Source: Chlamydiales bacterium
Lineage (GTDB): Bacteria > Chlamydiota > Chlamydiia > Chlamydiales > JAAKFR01
Assembly (NCBI GenBank): GCA_020831465.1
Contig: JAFIGI010000025.1
Coordinates: 1-64,000 of the forward strand
Length of the DNA: 64,000 nt
Direction: 5' to 3'
Part shown: one piece after another, positions 34,659 through 44,534 of the stretch
How the letters are laid out: each line of letters opens with the position of its first letter
How positions within the stretch are numbered: position 1 is the first letter of the stretch
Program-made: the position numbers and the translations under genes
Notes under the pieces: generated by a model
The model's database searches: none
The model's input: only the letters and a program-made list of their open reading frames with translations
Told to the model about the DNA's origin: nothing

Positions 34659-37600
34659 ATGTTTCGTACAAACTTGTTCGACTCTCTTTTTACGGCTGCC
34701 GACAGGCCGGACCTTCGATCTTCAACCTCTCTATCAGAGGAAAAAACCGTCATCAAAACTGTTGATCCTGTCCCTATAGAGGCGCGCCAATTCGGCCAGC
34801 GCCTCGTTGCAAACCAACTGGAAAACTCTCCAATAGAAGGGCAAGACTCTTTGGCAAGCTTAGCCTATTGGATTGAGATTGTCTCTCTTTTTTTAAAGGG
34901 GGAAGGGGAAATTCTTGAGACAGGAATTTCCCCGAAACATTTTGCCGAACTCAAAGAAATTTTGGAAGACTACTCCCGCTTGAAGAGCCTCATTCAGAAA
35001 GCGAGAGGAGATGAGGAAGACCGAAGGAAATGCGCCCAATCGGTTCAAATGGAGATCAAAGAGAAACTCTCCCTTGGAAGAAGGGTTGCCTATCTTCCCC
35101 TAGGATACGCGGCGGGCCCCTTGAACGAAGGGCACGCAATTCCCCTTAAATTCCGCATGTTTAAAAATTTGGTTGAAGGAATGTGTTTAAATCTGGGGGA
35201 AGGTGTCCAGATGCACCCTGAACTGATGTGGAATCAAATTGAGGTTCTCTACCATTTCCAGAGCTTTCCAATTCATTTCGACCCGGAAATCCTCTTCGGC
35301 CCAAAAGGCGAAAATATGCTTTGCCGATTGATCCGCCTTCAAAATGAAGAACCTGGCTGGGAGGATCTCCCCTATTGCGCCGAGGATTGCTATGGCCCTT
35401 TTTTAGAACTGGGGACCGTTCAATCAACCTTCGACTCGAAGCTTGCCGACCGAGCTGAACCCGCGCAAAGAGGGCCGATTTGCGCTGATATGGCGACCTT
35501 GCTCATTATTAAAGATCTTCTGATAGACCTGGGCTACCAAAGAGTTCAAATCGAGAGCTTAATCCTTAATGAAAAATATTGCGCCCTTATCAGTTTTTAC
35601 GCGCATTTAGAGAGAAAAGGATCGTATAACGAGTGGTCATTGCTGAAAAAGGGAGTCATCCAATACGCAGTTGATCTTGCCCAAGCATATGAAAAGAAGA
35701 TCGTCCAACCAGAGGAACTCTCCGCGCTACGAAGAGCGTGCGAAGAGCTCTCGCTAAAAGTAGAGAGGCGCGTCGACTCTCTCAAACCTCTTCCTCTACT
35801 ACATCCGGCGTTGAAAACAGATTCTTTTTCCTATCAAGGCTTTTCTGAAGAAGAGTTGCAAGGGACAGGTTTCCAAGAAATTTCAACCCCGAAAGAAGAG
35901 AACGTCTGCCTTCACCCACCCAAAAAATTGCCGGCGCCCGAGAGGTTATTGCTCAATCTCAAAATCCGGCATGAGATGCTGGAAAAAGCCAAGCCGGAAG
36001 CGATACGCGCTTCTTATTTTGTGATTCAGCTCTTTCTTCTTCTCCCTGTTCCCAACCCCTTCGAGAAAGATTATTGGGACGCCATCCCTTCCTCTCATAT
36101 TCCGGAAGTGCTTCGACTTCTCGCTCTTTTGGTCTGTAAACAGCTCGCATGGAAAGAGGAGCAGAGCCACTATCTCAATATCATTGCCGTTCACACGGCA
36201 TACGCGATTGCCGACAAGCTCGCAAGAAGGGTTCCCGAAATGCGGTTAGAGGGTTTTGCATCACCTTTTTACGGATCCAGCATCGAAAAAAAGGAACAAA
36301 CCCGCCTCTCCTCAATCTTTTTTAACCCGGGTTTCGCAAAAAAGGAGGAGTATTTTGAATTCGACCTTCTTCCCTTCGGCGCGGGAAATAGGCAGTGGAA
36401 CGCGATTCGCCGCTATTTTGAAACTCAAGACGAAAATTGCCAGGGGCCCACGCTTTTTGCACTTTCCAAATCGCACATCAACGTAACCGAAGGTGTACGA
36501 ACGCTTCAAAGCGGCTTGTTTTTTAAGAGGCAGCTCCCCTCTCCGGAATCGGAACATCTCTCCTATTTGCAGCAGTTTTTTCCAAAAGATTTTAAAAGCG
36601 GCAATGTGGAACAACTCGCGGCTACTTTTGCCAAATTTTGGCTAAACCGTGAAGGAAAAATGTTGCCCGCGGAATATGAGCCTCTTTATTTTCTTGCTTA
36701 CTCCGCTTGGACGGCTTTTACAGGCCTGCCTAATCGGATTTCCGATTGGAGGGGAGTTGTCAAAAGATGGGAAGAAAAGATCCCCTCTTCAACCGACATC
36801 TTTATTTCTTTTTTAGGTGATAGATCACATCGTTATATCCAGCGAAACGGAGACGAAATCGTTCATAAATTCCGCAATCGTGAAGAGGAAAGAGAAAATG
36901 GGGAAAACAAAGCTCTATGCCTCCAAAGAGCCCCTTGCTCCTATTTGAGCGTGAAAACATCTCAGGAGTGGAGACGCATCTTCTCGACGCCTGAGATGCG
37001 CGTCACCTCCATCATCCAATGGCTCCGAAAAAACCTTTCAAGTATCTCCTCTAACCACTTTTCCCTTATCGAATGCGGCTTGTTTGAGCCGAGCTTTCTA
37101 GATAAAAAGATCTGCGAAGAGCCCAATTTGGTGAAAGAGCTCCATCTTATCCTCAGAGATGGAATTACATACTTTTGCAAGCAGGAATCTCGAGATCATA
37201 TGCTTTTTTGCATCAGAACCGCAATTCTTCTCGAGTCATTCGCCCCAAGTGTAGACTCAACTATTTTGATCGCGCTGGAAAACGACCTATTAAACATGAT
37301 CGAAGAGCAGAAAGAGCCTGAAGCCGAGTTCTACCATCTCTTGCTTCTCTATCGGATTGCGCTGCCAAGGAACGAAGATTCCGCTGCGGAGCTCGCAAAG
37401 GCAAAATTTTATCTTAAATACTACGCTTCTGAGATGAGTGGGAGCACGAGCAGCTTACCTCACTGGCTGGTCTCTGAAAGCAGATTTTCCTTTTTTCAAT
37501 CCTTGGAAGGCATTGGATTCTCTTCTCCTTCGTGGAAGAAAGAAGTAGCCCGGCATGTCCTGAGACGGACAGTGCCCGATTTCCCCCAAAATCAAGCAAT

Positions 37601-40600
37601 AAAGGAGGCACCCTATCCTTTCATCAAATATGGCGATTATACTTTAGACCTCGAAAATTGCCTCATAAAAAGAGGTCATAACGAAACTTTGATTCGGATC
37701 GCATCTCACCCTTATTTTAAATTGCCTGCATGGAGTTCGGCAGGAAAACTGATCTCCTTGGACGGAAACTCGATGCTGAAAAAGAACGATCAAGGGGAAT
37801 ATCTTCTCTTTTCCAAAGTATCCGTGGATACTCTCAGTTCAAGATGGTATAGGCTCTCTTCGCTTCAATTTAAGCTCTTCGAGAATGAACAAATCCTGAT
37901 CGAAGATGAGGAAGGAACGCGCGACGAACAGAGGCATATCCTGATCGGAGAGAAATGCCTGGTGGTTCCGCAGAGAAGAGGCGAGTGGAAAATCTTTCAA
38001 TTGCGCCAGGGTCGAAAGAGCGGCCTTGTGCTCGCAAACCAGAGGAAAATCAGTGCTGATTTATTCTCACGGTTGAAGATGGAAGAGGAATTTCGCTGCT
38101 GGTCCAACCCGAAAACAGACCAAATTCAAGAGATAGATCTTTTCAAAGCCGATCTTCTTTTCCGTTTCGAAAGAGGAGAGGGATATCTCTCCATGCAGTT
38201 TCCCGACTATCTCCTTGCCGCTGAACAAAGCTTGAAAGAACTGAACCACTACCGGGGCTCTCTTGTCCTTTCAAACGGCGCAAAACTAGCCTTGATCCTT
38301 CCCTCAAAAAAATTGCGGGCGGAAGCAGAAGATTTTTCTCCCGTAGCCGTTCCTCAAAAGGAATATTTCTGCTCGAAGGAGAGATATTTTTTCTATACTG
38401 TAGACCAAGTTGCCGAATTACTCATAAGCGATGATCCTTTGGCAAATCTCTACCTGGTACTGCTTTTTTCCAAGCAGCGCGACTATAAAAAAGCATTTCG
38501 TTATCTTGAGCGCGCTCACTCGTATAAGCGCTGCTATAAACAAAATCAATCCTTTTCCGCCTCTCTCATGCAGGCTTTTCTCAATTTGAAGGATGAATCT
38601 CCCGAAGCGCTCGCATTCTATCTTCATCTTGCCTTGTTTTATTTGGAAAACGCTTCGCAGCTTATTCATGATCACTATGGGGAGGACAATCAACACCATA
38701 ATCTTGTAGAGAGTTTATGCCTTTGGACGGGCAAGATGTATGCTCGATACATTCCGGCCCTTTCTTCTCATTCTGCAAGTCCCGTACCTTACTACTGCCG
38801 GCTTACACCCGTCCAGGAAACCCTTTTGCTTTCAAAACTCAAGCATGTCCTGAAAAATAAAGATGAGCTGAATAAAAAAAATCTCCTTCGAAAATTTGGA
38901 TTGGACCCATTTAGGAAAGAAGCTGAGCCTCTCCTCTTATCGCTCAACCTAAATTGGATCCCTTCTTTAGAATTCCGTGAACGTTTGCTTGTTGAAAAGA
39001 GAGTGGAGAAAAGGATCCCCAAGAGTTTCTATCCCGCGCAGCTTGCGGCTTATTTTTTCCTGCCTCTAGTGCCAATTTCAGAGAGATTGTCATCCTACCC
39101 CCCTATATTCTCGGAAGATGAGCGCAGGACCCCTCTGCAGGAGGACTTTGTGCGGATCAGCCTTGAGGCTCTCCGTAGGAATTTTCCCCTCCTTTATGAA
39201 CGGGCCAGAAAGGGCAGCGGCACTCTTGATATTTACTACATCCTGCGCAGCGAAGCGGGAATAAATTCGTCCTATCTTCTCGCCTATGCAGCCCTTCTAC
39301 ATTACATTGGAAACTACCCACGCGATTTTTCCGATCTGAATTTTGGGGAAGAGCGTGAGAAAAATCTCAGCATTTTCAGAAAGATTGTGGAACGCGCTTC
39401 TCGATTTTACGCCAACCTCATTCGACAAGCTTCCGTGATCTCAAACCTCTACCGGCGGACCGTAACTTTCAGCTACAGCAATAAAACGATTCTCGCGCTG
39501 CCTCCTTCTGAAAAGATTGCTCCTCTGAAGTGGGAATTTTCCGAAAAAGAGCAAGAGGAACTTTCAGCCTTCAGAGAGGAGGTCTACACTCGTTTTTTAA
39601 AAGAGGATTTGAGAAAATCGACCCTCCCCATCATTCCTTCAGATAGCCTCTTCGCATTCGATTCCTATTCTCCTTCTGGGCCGACGGAAAAAGAGCTTGT
39701 CGAAACGCTCCGCGCGGGGCATCGCATGCTCGCCGATAGGAAATCGGGTAGAACGATCTACGGTTTGAAAGAGGGAAGAAGGCTCGACACAATTCAGAAA
39801 AAAGCCGATCTCCTCCTTCAGAAAAAACGGCTAGAATTGCGCGATCTCAAAGAAGAGACGGAAAAATTGGCAAACCGTCTTCCAAAAGAGGCCGACCTCA
39901 TATTTTTACGCAAGCTGGGGCAAGATTTGCCAACCGTGATCATAGAGGAGATTCTGACCGCTGCTTATGAACAACAAAACCCCGCACTTGTGCAAGAGGC
40001 AAATCCCCTATTAACTCCCAAAGAGGTGCGGCAGATCCTTTTCGACACAATCAAGTACCACTTGCTCCGCATTCAAATTCTGCAATTGGAAAAAGCGGCG
40101 GTCGCGCCCGATATCCAAGCCTTTGGTGAAGCTTTAGCTCTTCACACAACCCTTTGCCCAACCAAAGAGCCTGAACTTTACCTTTATCAATCCTGCTCGG
40201 GAAAAATTTTATGGCATGAGCAGGCTAGACTTATCGAATGGTACTACGAGAGAGCCATGCGCCACCGCCTTACCCTTTTTGCGGCGCCTGCCGGAGTCGG
40301 AAAAACGACTCTCTTTCAGCCCATTGCCATGAAGTGGCTGCAGCGAAAAGGCTATTTCCCGGTCAGCGCCTCCCCTACTCCCCTCTATTTGGTCGACCGA
40401 GAGGGACTCCGCTCAGCGGCGCAGCAAGCGTTTGATTTGCAGATCGCTGTATGCGAGCTCGCGCTCGGTACTAAAGCGGACGCAAAAGATTTTCAATGGC
40501 TTTTTGAAAAACTCTCTCAATACCAAACGCTCAAAGGGCTGAAACTCACGCCCTCCGTCTATTTAGCCCTTCTGCTTAAATACGAGTTGGCCCTCGAATG

Positions 40601-43346
40601 CGAAGATGTCGAATCAGTCCGCTGGATCAGCCTGACGCTGGATCTTTTTAAACGTAAATCGGTTGGTTTGATAGATGAGGCGAGGCAAAACGCAAGCCCT
40701 TTCTCCCAATCAGAAATCGGAATCGGAAAGCCCCTTCCCCTCCCCCCCGTCGACAGAAAAGTTTTTGTCGAAATCTACCGCGCCCTGACCTCCAAACAAC
40801 TCCTTGGGGTTGTTGGATTAACCAAAAACCTTCAAGCTACCGTCGATCCCGAACTCTATCCCGAGATCAAAGCCGCGGCTTTTAGATTCCTTGTAGATTC
40901 GCCTTATCTCGACATTCCTGAAAAGGAGAAAAAGAATCTGCTCGCCTACTGGATGAGCGAAAAAGAGGAACCCGAGTGGCTCCTTTCAATCGCCCCTACA
41001 GATCAGGGGCGCGCTCTCGAACTCGTCAAGATTTATTTTGAGGAGTTTTTCTACGAAGCGATGAAATGCGTTGGCAATATGCAGCATCGCCCCTCACAGA
41101 AAATAGATGAAGAGATCCATCTTCCGGCCCGTAAAAAGCAAGCGAGCGATGCCTATTTCAAAGAGGTTTACGCAACTTTGATCACCACGATACAAGGGAC
41201 GCTGCAGATCGGCCTAAGCTCAGCCCAAGCTGAGAAATTGCTCAAGGTTTTGAAAAGAGCGCACGTCAATGAAGTCGGCTACTCGGAAAATCTCTCCGAG
41301 ACGGAGAAAATGCTACGTCGATGGCTAAACAATGATTCTATCCGCCTCTACTCTCTTTCCTTTGAGAATCGAGGGACAGTCGAGAGAGTGACCGATCTCG
41401 TTTCCCGCAATCCCGAGGCGATTTTGTTCTACTTGGAACACTGCGTCCTACAGCAGGTGACCTATTGCCCGGAACAGCTGGTCGTCACGCCGATACACTT
41501 TCTCAACGCCTTTCAAAAAGCGGTTCTCTTTTCTGCAGACCCGGGCCCTGCTGAAATGTATGCGCTGCCTGAAAAAAAGGAAGCAGTCGGTCTTAATACG
41601 ACTTTTTTGGCTCATGTCATTCATAAGCTCTCACTTCCGGAAAACAGCGACCTCGTCCTCTTTCCGATCTTTACCCGTCCATTGGAATTTTTCGAATGGC
41701 TTTACCAACTTAAAAAACGACTCTTCATCGATCTCAAAATGATCGCTGATGCCGGCGGCGCCTTGCGCGATTTTTCTAACGAGGAGATCCGCCGTGATTT
41801 CTTTGCGTTTTTGGAGGCGCATCGAGAAATAAATTACGATGGGCTCATCCTCTTCGCCGAGTCAAGCGGATTAAGCGAGCAGAGCGAACAGCTCCTTTAC
41901 CTTAAAGGGGAGAAAGAACCAAAAATCTTGAAAGGCAATGACATAGTAGAAGCCTTAACGATGCATGGCCTTAGGTGGGAGTCCCTCAACCTCTTGACTT
42001 TTATCGATCCCAGCCATTGTACGGGGGCCAATATCAAGCAGCCTCCTCAAGCGCGGGCTCTGCTCCTTTTGGGTGAGGATCTGACTATTGGGGACCTTAT
42101 CCAGGGGGTGATGCGTCTCAGGGAATTTCTGCATAACCAAACCATCTCATGGGGAGCATCCTTTCCTCTTGCGCGAAAAATCGAGCATACTTTAGGGCGA
42201 AAAATCGATCCTCTTGCTTGTCTCGCTTGGACATTGCAAAACGAAGGAGTCCGCATCGATAACGAGATTCTTTTGAGCGCCTACCAGCAAATCACCTATC
42301 TAATTGAAAAGGAGGCGCGTGAGGAACTCGAAGCGCATCTGAACAAGCCGGAAAAACAAATTTCCACTTGGAAGAAGTACCGCTCCGGTTTCGTCAGCCA
42401 ATACGAATGGGATCCGATCCGGCGTTTCAAGATTAAAAGGGGGGAGCGGGAGACCCGAAGCGTTCTAATGGAGTTTGCCCAAGAGCTTTATAGCCGTTTC
42501 TCCTATTCTAAATCTTTTAAAACTCTACAGGACTCTCTAAATCCGATCATCGGGAATGTAGACAAAAGAAAACCTACCCTTTCCTCTTCAGATTCTTTCT
42601 CAATGAAAAGGCAGACGCAAATGCGCGTTCATCAGGAGCAAAAGAGAAAGCTTGACTTGATCTCCGTCAATCACACATCGCTCGACCCGGACATTCAAAC
42701 CCCTCTTCCCAAATGGCTTGTGATCGACCGACCCGATTTTCTTACTCAATTCGCCTCCTTCTCTTCTCCTTGCAAAGAGCTCTTTGGCTCGAAAGGCTTA
42801 ACCGAGGGCCTTTTTTTGACGCACAATCTTGTCCAAACTGCACAGACAGGAGCCTCTTCTCTCGGTTTAGATTATTTGAAGCCGGCTAATTATTTCCTTT
42901 TAATCGAAGAAGAACAGTTATGCGCTCTTGCTCTTTCTGACGAGGAGGCCTCTTTTTTCCAAAAACAGCTTATTTCGAAAGAAAAAGGTGGAAATCTAAA
43001 GATTGCGCTGATTTGCGCAGACGGTAATTTTGCGCAAAATGGAAGGGGATCCTTCGCCTTTTCTCCCAGTATTTTAACGCATACCTTTGTTCAAGACTGC
43101 GTGATCGACCTGGGATTGATGCAGTGCCGTCTTTACCATCCGCTTCGCTTTTCGCAGAGGATAACCCATTGGAACGATTTTTGGCCCCTGTGGCTAAGAA
43201 TCAAAAAGTCTCAACCTTCATTGAGTGAAATCGAGCCTGAGCATATCGAACGTTTGGTTCCAAAGCATATTAAGGAGGGACCGCAAGAAGAAAAAAACAG
43301 CAAAAGTTTTTTTCAACTTTTTACAAAGAAATTAAGCTTGCATTAA
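34659..43346 (+). CDS. giant DUF3638/DUF3645-like helicase-related protein
   Basis: 2,895 residues, the largest gene here, without signal peptide or clear membrane segment. A P-loop lies at residues 1877-1884 (PAGVGKTT). Near 2445-2490 the segment IDPSHCTGANIKQPPQARA...LIQGVMRLRE closely resembles the DEAHTRGTD...LVQACMRMR motif of eukaryotic and bacterial DUF3638/DUF3645 proteins, which look like degenerate SF2 helicases; here the second Asp-box residue is Pro and the motif-VI arginines are R2486 and R2488. Residues 1-1850 are helical with repeat-like stretches but no domain I recognise. It is inserted between rpsU and tsaB, which are close together in Chlamydia. A secreted or host-interacting role is possible, not shown. 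Confidence 0.75.
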   Translation: MFRTNLFDSLFTAADRPDLRSSTSLSEEKTVIKTVDPVPIEARQFGQRLVANQLENSPIEGQDSLASLAYWIEIVSLFLKGEGEILETGISPKHFAELKEILEDYSRLKSLIQKARGDEEDRRKCAQSVQMEIKEKLSLGRRVAYLPLGYAAGPLNEGHAIPLKFRMFKNLVEGMCLNLGEGVQMHPELMWNQIEVLYHFQSFPIHFDPEILFGPKGENMLCRLIRLQNEEPGWEDLPYCAEDCYGPFLELGTVQSTFDSKLADRAEPAQRGPICADMATLLIIKDLLIDLGYQRVQIESLILNEKYCALISFYAHLERKGSYNEWSLLKKGVIQYAVDLAQAYEKKIVQPEELSALRRACEELSLKVERRVDSLKPLPLLHPALKTDSFSYQGFSEEELQGTGFQEISTPKEENVCLHPPKKLPAPERLLLNLKIRHEMLEKAKPEAIRASYFVIQLFLLLPVPNPFEKDYWDAIPSSHIPEVLRLLALLVCKQLAWKEEQSHYLNIIAVHTAYAIADKLARRVPEMRLEGFASPFYGSSIEKKEQTRLSSIFFNPGFAKKEEYFEFDLLPFGAGNRQWNAIRRYFETQDENCQGPTLFALSKSHINVTEGVRTLQSGLFFKRQLPSPESEHLSYLQQFFPKDFKSGNVEQLAATFAKFWLNREGKMLPAEYEPLYFLAYSAWTAFTGLPNRISDWRGVVKRWEEKIPSSTDIFISFLGDRSHRYIQRNGDEIVHKFRNREEERENGENKALCLQRAPCSYLSVKTSQEWRRIFSTPEMRVTSIIQWLRKNLSSISSNHFSLIECGLFEPSFLDKKICEEPNLVKELHLILRDGITYFCKQESRDHMLFCIRTAILLESFAPSVDSTILIALENDLLNMIEEQKEPEAEFYHLLLLYRIALPRNEDSAAELAKAKFYLKYYASEMSGSTSSLPHWLVSESRFSFFQSLEGIGFSSPSWKKEVARHVLRRTVPDFPQNQAIKEAPYPFIKYGDYTLDLENCLIKRGHNETLIRIASHPYFKLPAWSSAGKLISLDGNSMLKKNDQGEYLLFSKVSVDTLSSRWYRLSSLQFKLFENEQILIEDEEGTRDEQRHILIGEKCLVVPQRRGEWKIFQLRQGRKSGLVLANQRKISADLFSRLKMEEEFRCWSNPKTDQIQEIDLFKADLLFRFERGEGYLSMQFPDYLLAAEQSLKELNHYRGSLVLSNGAKLALILPSKKLRAEAEDFSPVAVPQKEYFCSKERYFFYTVDQVAELLISDDPLANLYLVLLFSKQRDYKKAFRYLERAHSYKRCYKQNQSFSASLMQAFLNLKDESPEALAFYLHLALFYLENASQLIHDHYGEDNQHHNLVESLCLWTGKMYARYIPALSSHSASPVPYYCRLTPVQETLLLSKLKHVLKNKDELNKKNLLRKFGLDPFRKEAEPLLLSLNLNWIPSLEFRERLLVEKRVEKRIPKSFYPAQLAAYFFLPLVPISERLSSYPPIFSEDERRTPLQEDFVRISLEALRRNFPLLYERARKGSGTLDIYYILRSEAGINSSYLLAYAALLHYIGNYPRDFSDLNFGEEREKNLSIFRKIVERASRFYANLIRQASVISNLYRRTVTFSYSNKTILALPPSEKIAPLKWEFSEKEQEELSAFREEVYTRFLKEDLRKSTLPIIPSDSLFAFDSYSPSGPTEKELVETLRAGHRMLADRKSGRTIYGLKEGRRLDTIQKKADLLLQKKRLELRDLKEETEKLANRLPKEADLIFLRKLGQDLPTVIIEEILTAAYEQQNPALVQEANPLLTPKEVRQILFDTIKYHLLRIQILQLEKAAVAPDIQAFGEALALHTTLCPTKEPELYLYQSCSGKILWHEQARLIEWYYERAMRHRLTLFAAPAGVGKTTLFQPIAMKWLQRKGYFPVSASPTPLYLVDREGLRSAAQQAFDLQIAVCELALGTKADAKDFQWLFEKLSQYQTLKGLKLTPSVYLALLLKYELALECEDVESVRWISLTLDLFKRKSVGLIDEARQNASPFSQSEIGIGKPLPLPPVDRKVFVEIYRALTSKQLLGVVGLTKNLQATVDPELYPEIKAAAFRFLVDSPYLDIPEKEKKNLLAYWMSEKEEPEWLLSIAPTDQGRALELVKIYFEEFFYEAMKCVGNMQHRPSQKIDEEIHLPARKKQASDAYFKEVYATLITTIQGTLQIGLSSAQAEKLLKVLKRAHVNEVGYSENLSETEKMLRRWLNNDSIRLYSLSFENRGTVERVTDLVSRNPEAILFYLEHCVLQQVTYCPEQLVVTPIHFLNAFQKAVLFSADPGPAEMYALPEKKEAVGLNTTFLAHVIHKLSLPENSDLVLFPIFTRPLEFFEWLYQLKKRLFIDLKMIADAGGALRDFSNEEIRRDFFAFLEAHREINYDGLILFAESSGLSEQSEQLLYLKGEKEPKILKGNDIVEALTMHGLRWESLNLLTFIDPSHCTGANIKQPPQARALLLLGEDLTIGDLIQGVMRLREFLHNQTISWGASFPLARKIEHTLGRKIDPLACLAWTLQNEGVRIDNEILLSAYQQITYLIEKEAREELEAHLNKPEKQISTWKKYRSGFVSQYEWDPIRRFKIKRGERETRSVLMEFAQELYSRFSYSKSFKTLQDSLNPIIGNVDKRKPTLSSSDSFSMKRQTQMRVHQEQKRKLDLISVNHTSLDPDIQTPLPKWLVIDRPDFLTQFASFSSPCKELFGSKGLTEGLFLTHNLVQTAQTGASSLGLDYLKPANYFLLIEEEQLCALALSDEEASFFQKQLISKEKGGNLKIALICADGNFAQNGRGSFAFSPSILTHTFVQDCVIDLGLMQCRLYHPLRFSQRITHWNDFWPLWLRIKKSQPSLSEIEPEHIERLVPKHIKEGPQEEKNSKSFFQLFTKKLSLH

Positions 43347-43395
43347 GAATCTGTTTCAGCAATACTTTTACTAGAAAAATTAAGTATGTAAAAAG

Positions 43396-43809
43396 ATGGT
43401 TCAAGCTACTCAATCCCCCTCAAGAAGAACCCAAGAAGATCAAAATTCGGGCGCCCTCCCTGGCTTTGATCTTGTCAATCAAGCGACAGAGAACTTAAAG
43501 TCTGTAATCAACAATGGCGAACGCGCGATTACGGCTAAAAAGGCTTGTGCCTATCTCGGCTACCGCTTGTTCTCCTATTCCTTTATCCCGGCTCTGGCGA
43601 ATTTAATCTCGGTAGTTGTCTCCGGAATTCTCTGCTTAGCCACTCTTCCACTGCGCTGCTGCTCAAAGAGTATCAATCAGTACTTCTTTAAATGTTGTAT
43701 GGGTTCTTTGGGGTATCTCAGCGTAAATATCTTGATGGACCTGACGTGCGATTTCCGCCAGCTCGGCAGACTCTGCAGCTGCACTTCGCCCACCTTTTAT
43801 GAAATTTAA
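43396..43809 (+). CDS. cysteine-rich Inc-like membrane protein
   Basis: Unrecognised 137-residue protein. A polar N-terminus of about 60 residues is followed by a long hydrophobic stretch (FSYSFIPALANLISVVVSGI and on) and a second weaker one; about ten cysteines cluster in the C-terminal half (CLATLPLRCCSKS, FKCCMG, CDFRQLGRLCSC). Convergent with tsaB, sharing 4 bp at the stops. Possibly an inclusion membrane or envelope protein. Confidence 0.55.
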   Translation: MVQATQSPSRRTQEDQNSGALPGFDLVNQATENLKSVINNGERAITAKKACAYLGYRLFSYSFIPALANLISVVVSGILCLATLPLRCCSKSINQYFFKCCMGSLGYLSVNILMDLTCDFRQLGRLCSCTSPTFYEI

Positions 43810-44378
43810 ATCGTTTCCCTTAAGTAGATCAGCTCGAGGTCCCCTTCTCTTTGTCTTTCAGAAGATAGAGGATGTTTGATGAGGGCAGCAGGGTCCGGGG
43901 CCCGCTCGATTTGATTGGGAAAGGAAAAACGCTTGAGATTGGGGCCGATGATCGCATCATACCCCTCCAGCGCTTGCGGCAGGTCGCTCTCTAAAACAAG
44001 ACGCGGCTCGCCGCCGGGAGTCAATAGATAAGCCCCGCCGATCCGGGCGTCAATGAGAGCCGCGCTCTTTCCCCCCATCAAAAATCCTTGAAGTGAGCAT
44101 AAGCCGATAAGAGGCAAGCCCCTTGGAGCTGCAATTCCTTTTGCGGCCGAAACCCCGACGCGGATTCCCGTAAATGAGCCCGGACCGACTGCCACGGCCA
44201 CGGCGTCCAAATCGGCTGAAGTCAACTTAAGTTTTTGAAGTCCAGTCTTAATCGTTGGAAAAAGATAAGAAGAACTTTGAAGGCCGATAGGCAGCGGCAA
44301 GTTTAAGAGGATATCAAACCCATCGGCGAACGCAACGATTGATCTTTCATGACTTGTGTCGATAATGAGAGTCTTCAC
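43806..44378 (-). CDS. tsaB: tRNA threonylcarbamoyladenosine protein TsaB
   Basis: Partner of TsaD in making the t6A modification of ANN-decoding tRNAs. 190 residues; ASKHA-fold N-terminus MKTLIIDTSHERSIVAF and the family motif VAVGPGSFTGIRVGVSAAKGIA. Shortened C-terminal half typical of TsaB. Corresponds to CT343 (annotated gcp_1) between rpsU and lon. Confidence 0.93.
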   Translation of the reverse strand: MKTLIIDTSHERSIVAFADGFDILLNLPLPIGLQSSSYLFPTIKTGLQKLKLTSADLDAVAVAVGPGSFTGIRVGVSAAKGIAAPRGLPLIGLCSLQGFLMGGKSAALIDARIGGAYLLTPGGEPRLVLESDLPQALEGYDAIIGPNLKRFSFPNQIERAPDPAALIKHPLSSERQREGDLELIYLRETI

Positions 44379-44534
44379 AAATTTACTAAATATTTTCTTA
44401 TGGTTTCTCTTAGTAACAAAATAATATGATATGATAATCTAAAGATTAGATTAAAGAGAAAAAAACCCTCCCTTGCACGGATAGGAGGGCATTTGCTACA
44501 CTTGCCCAGTTAAAAATAGAGAGGCTGGAGACAA

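Noticed and set aside
44466-44507. Alternative short stems before lon (ccctcc/ggaggg and gggca/tgccc) as a riboswitch or heat sensor
   Set aside because: Stems of 5-6 bp with long loops, no known motif and no CIRCE-type repeat; too weak to claim.
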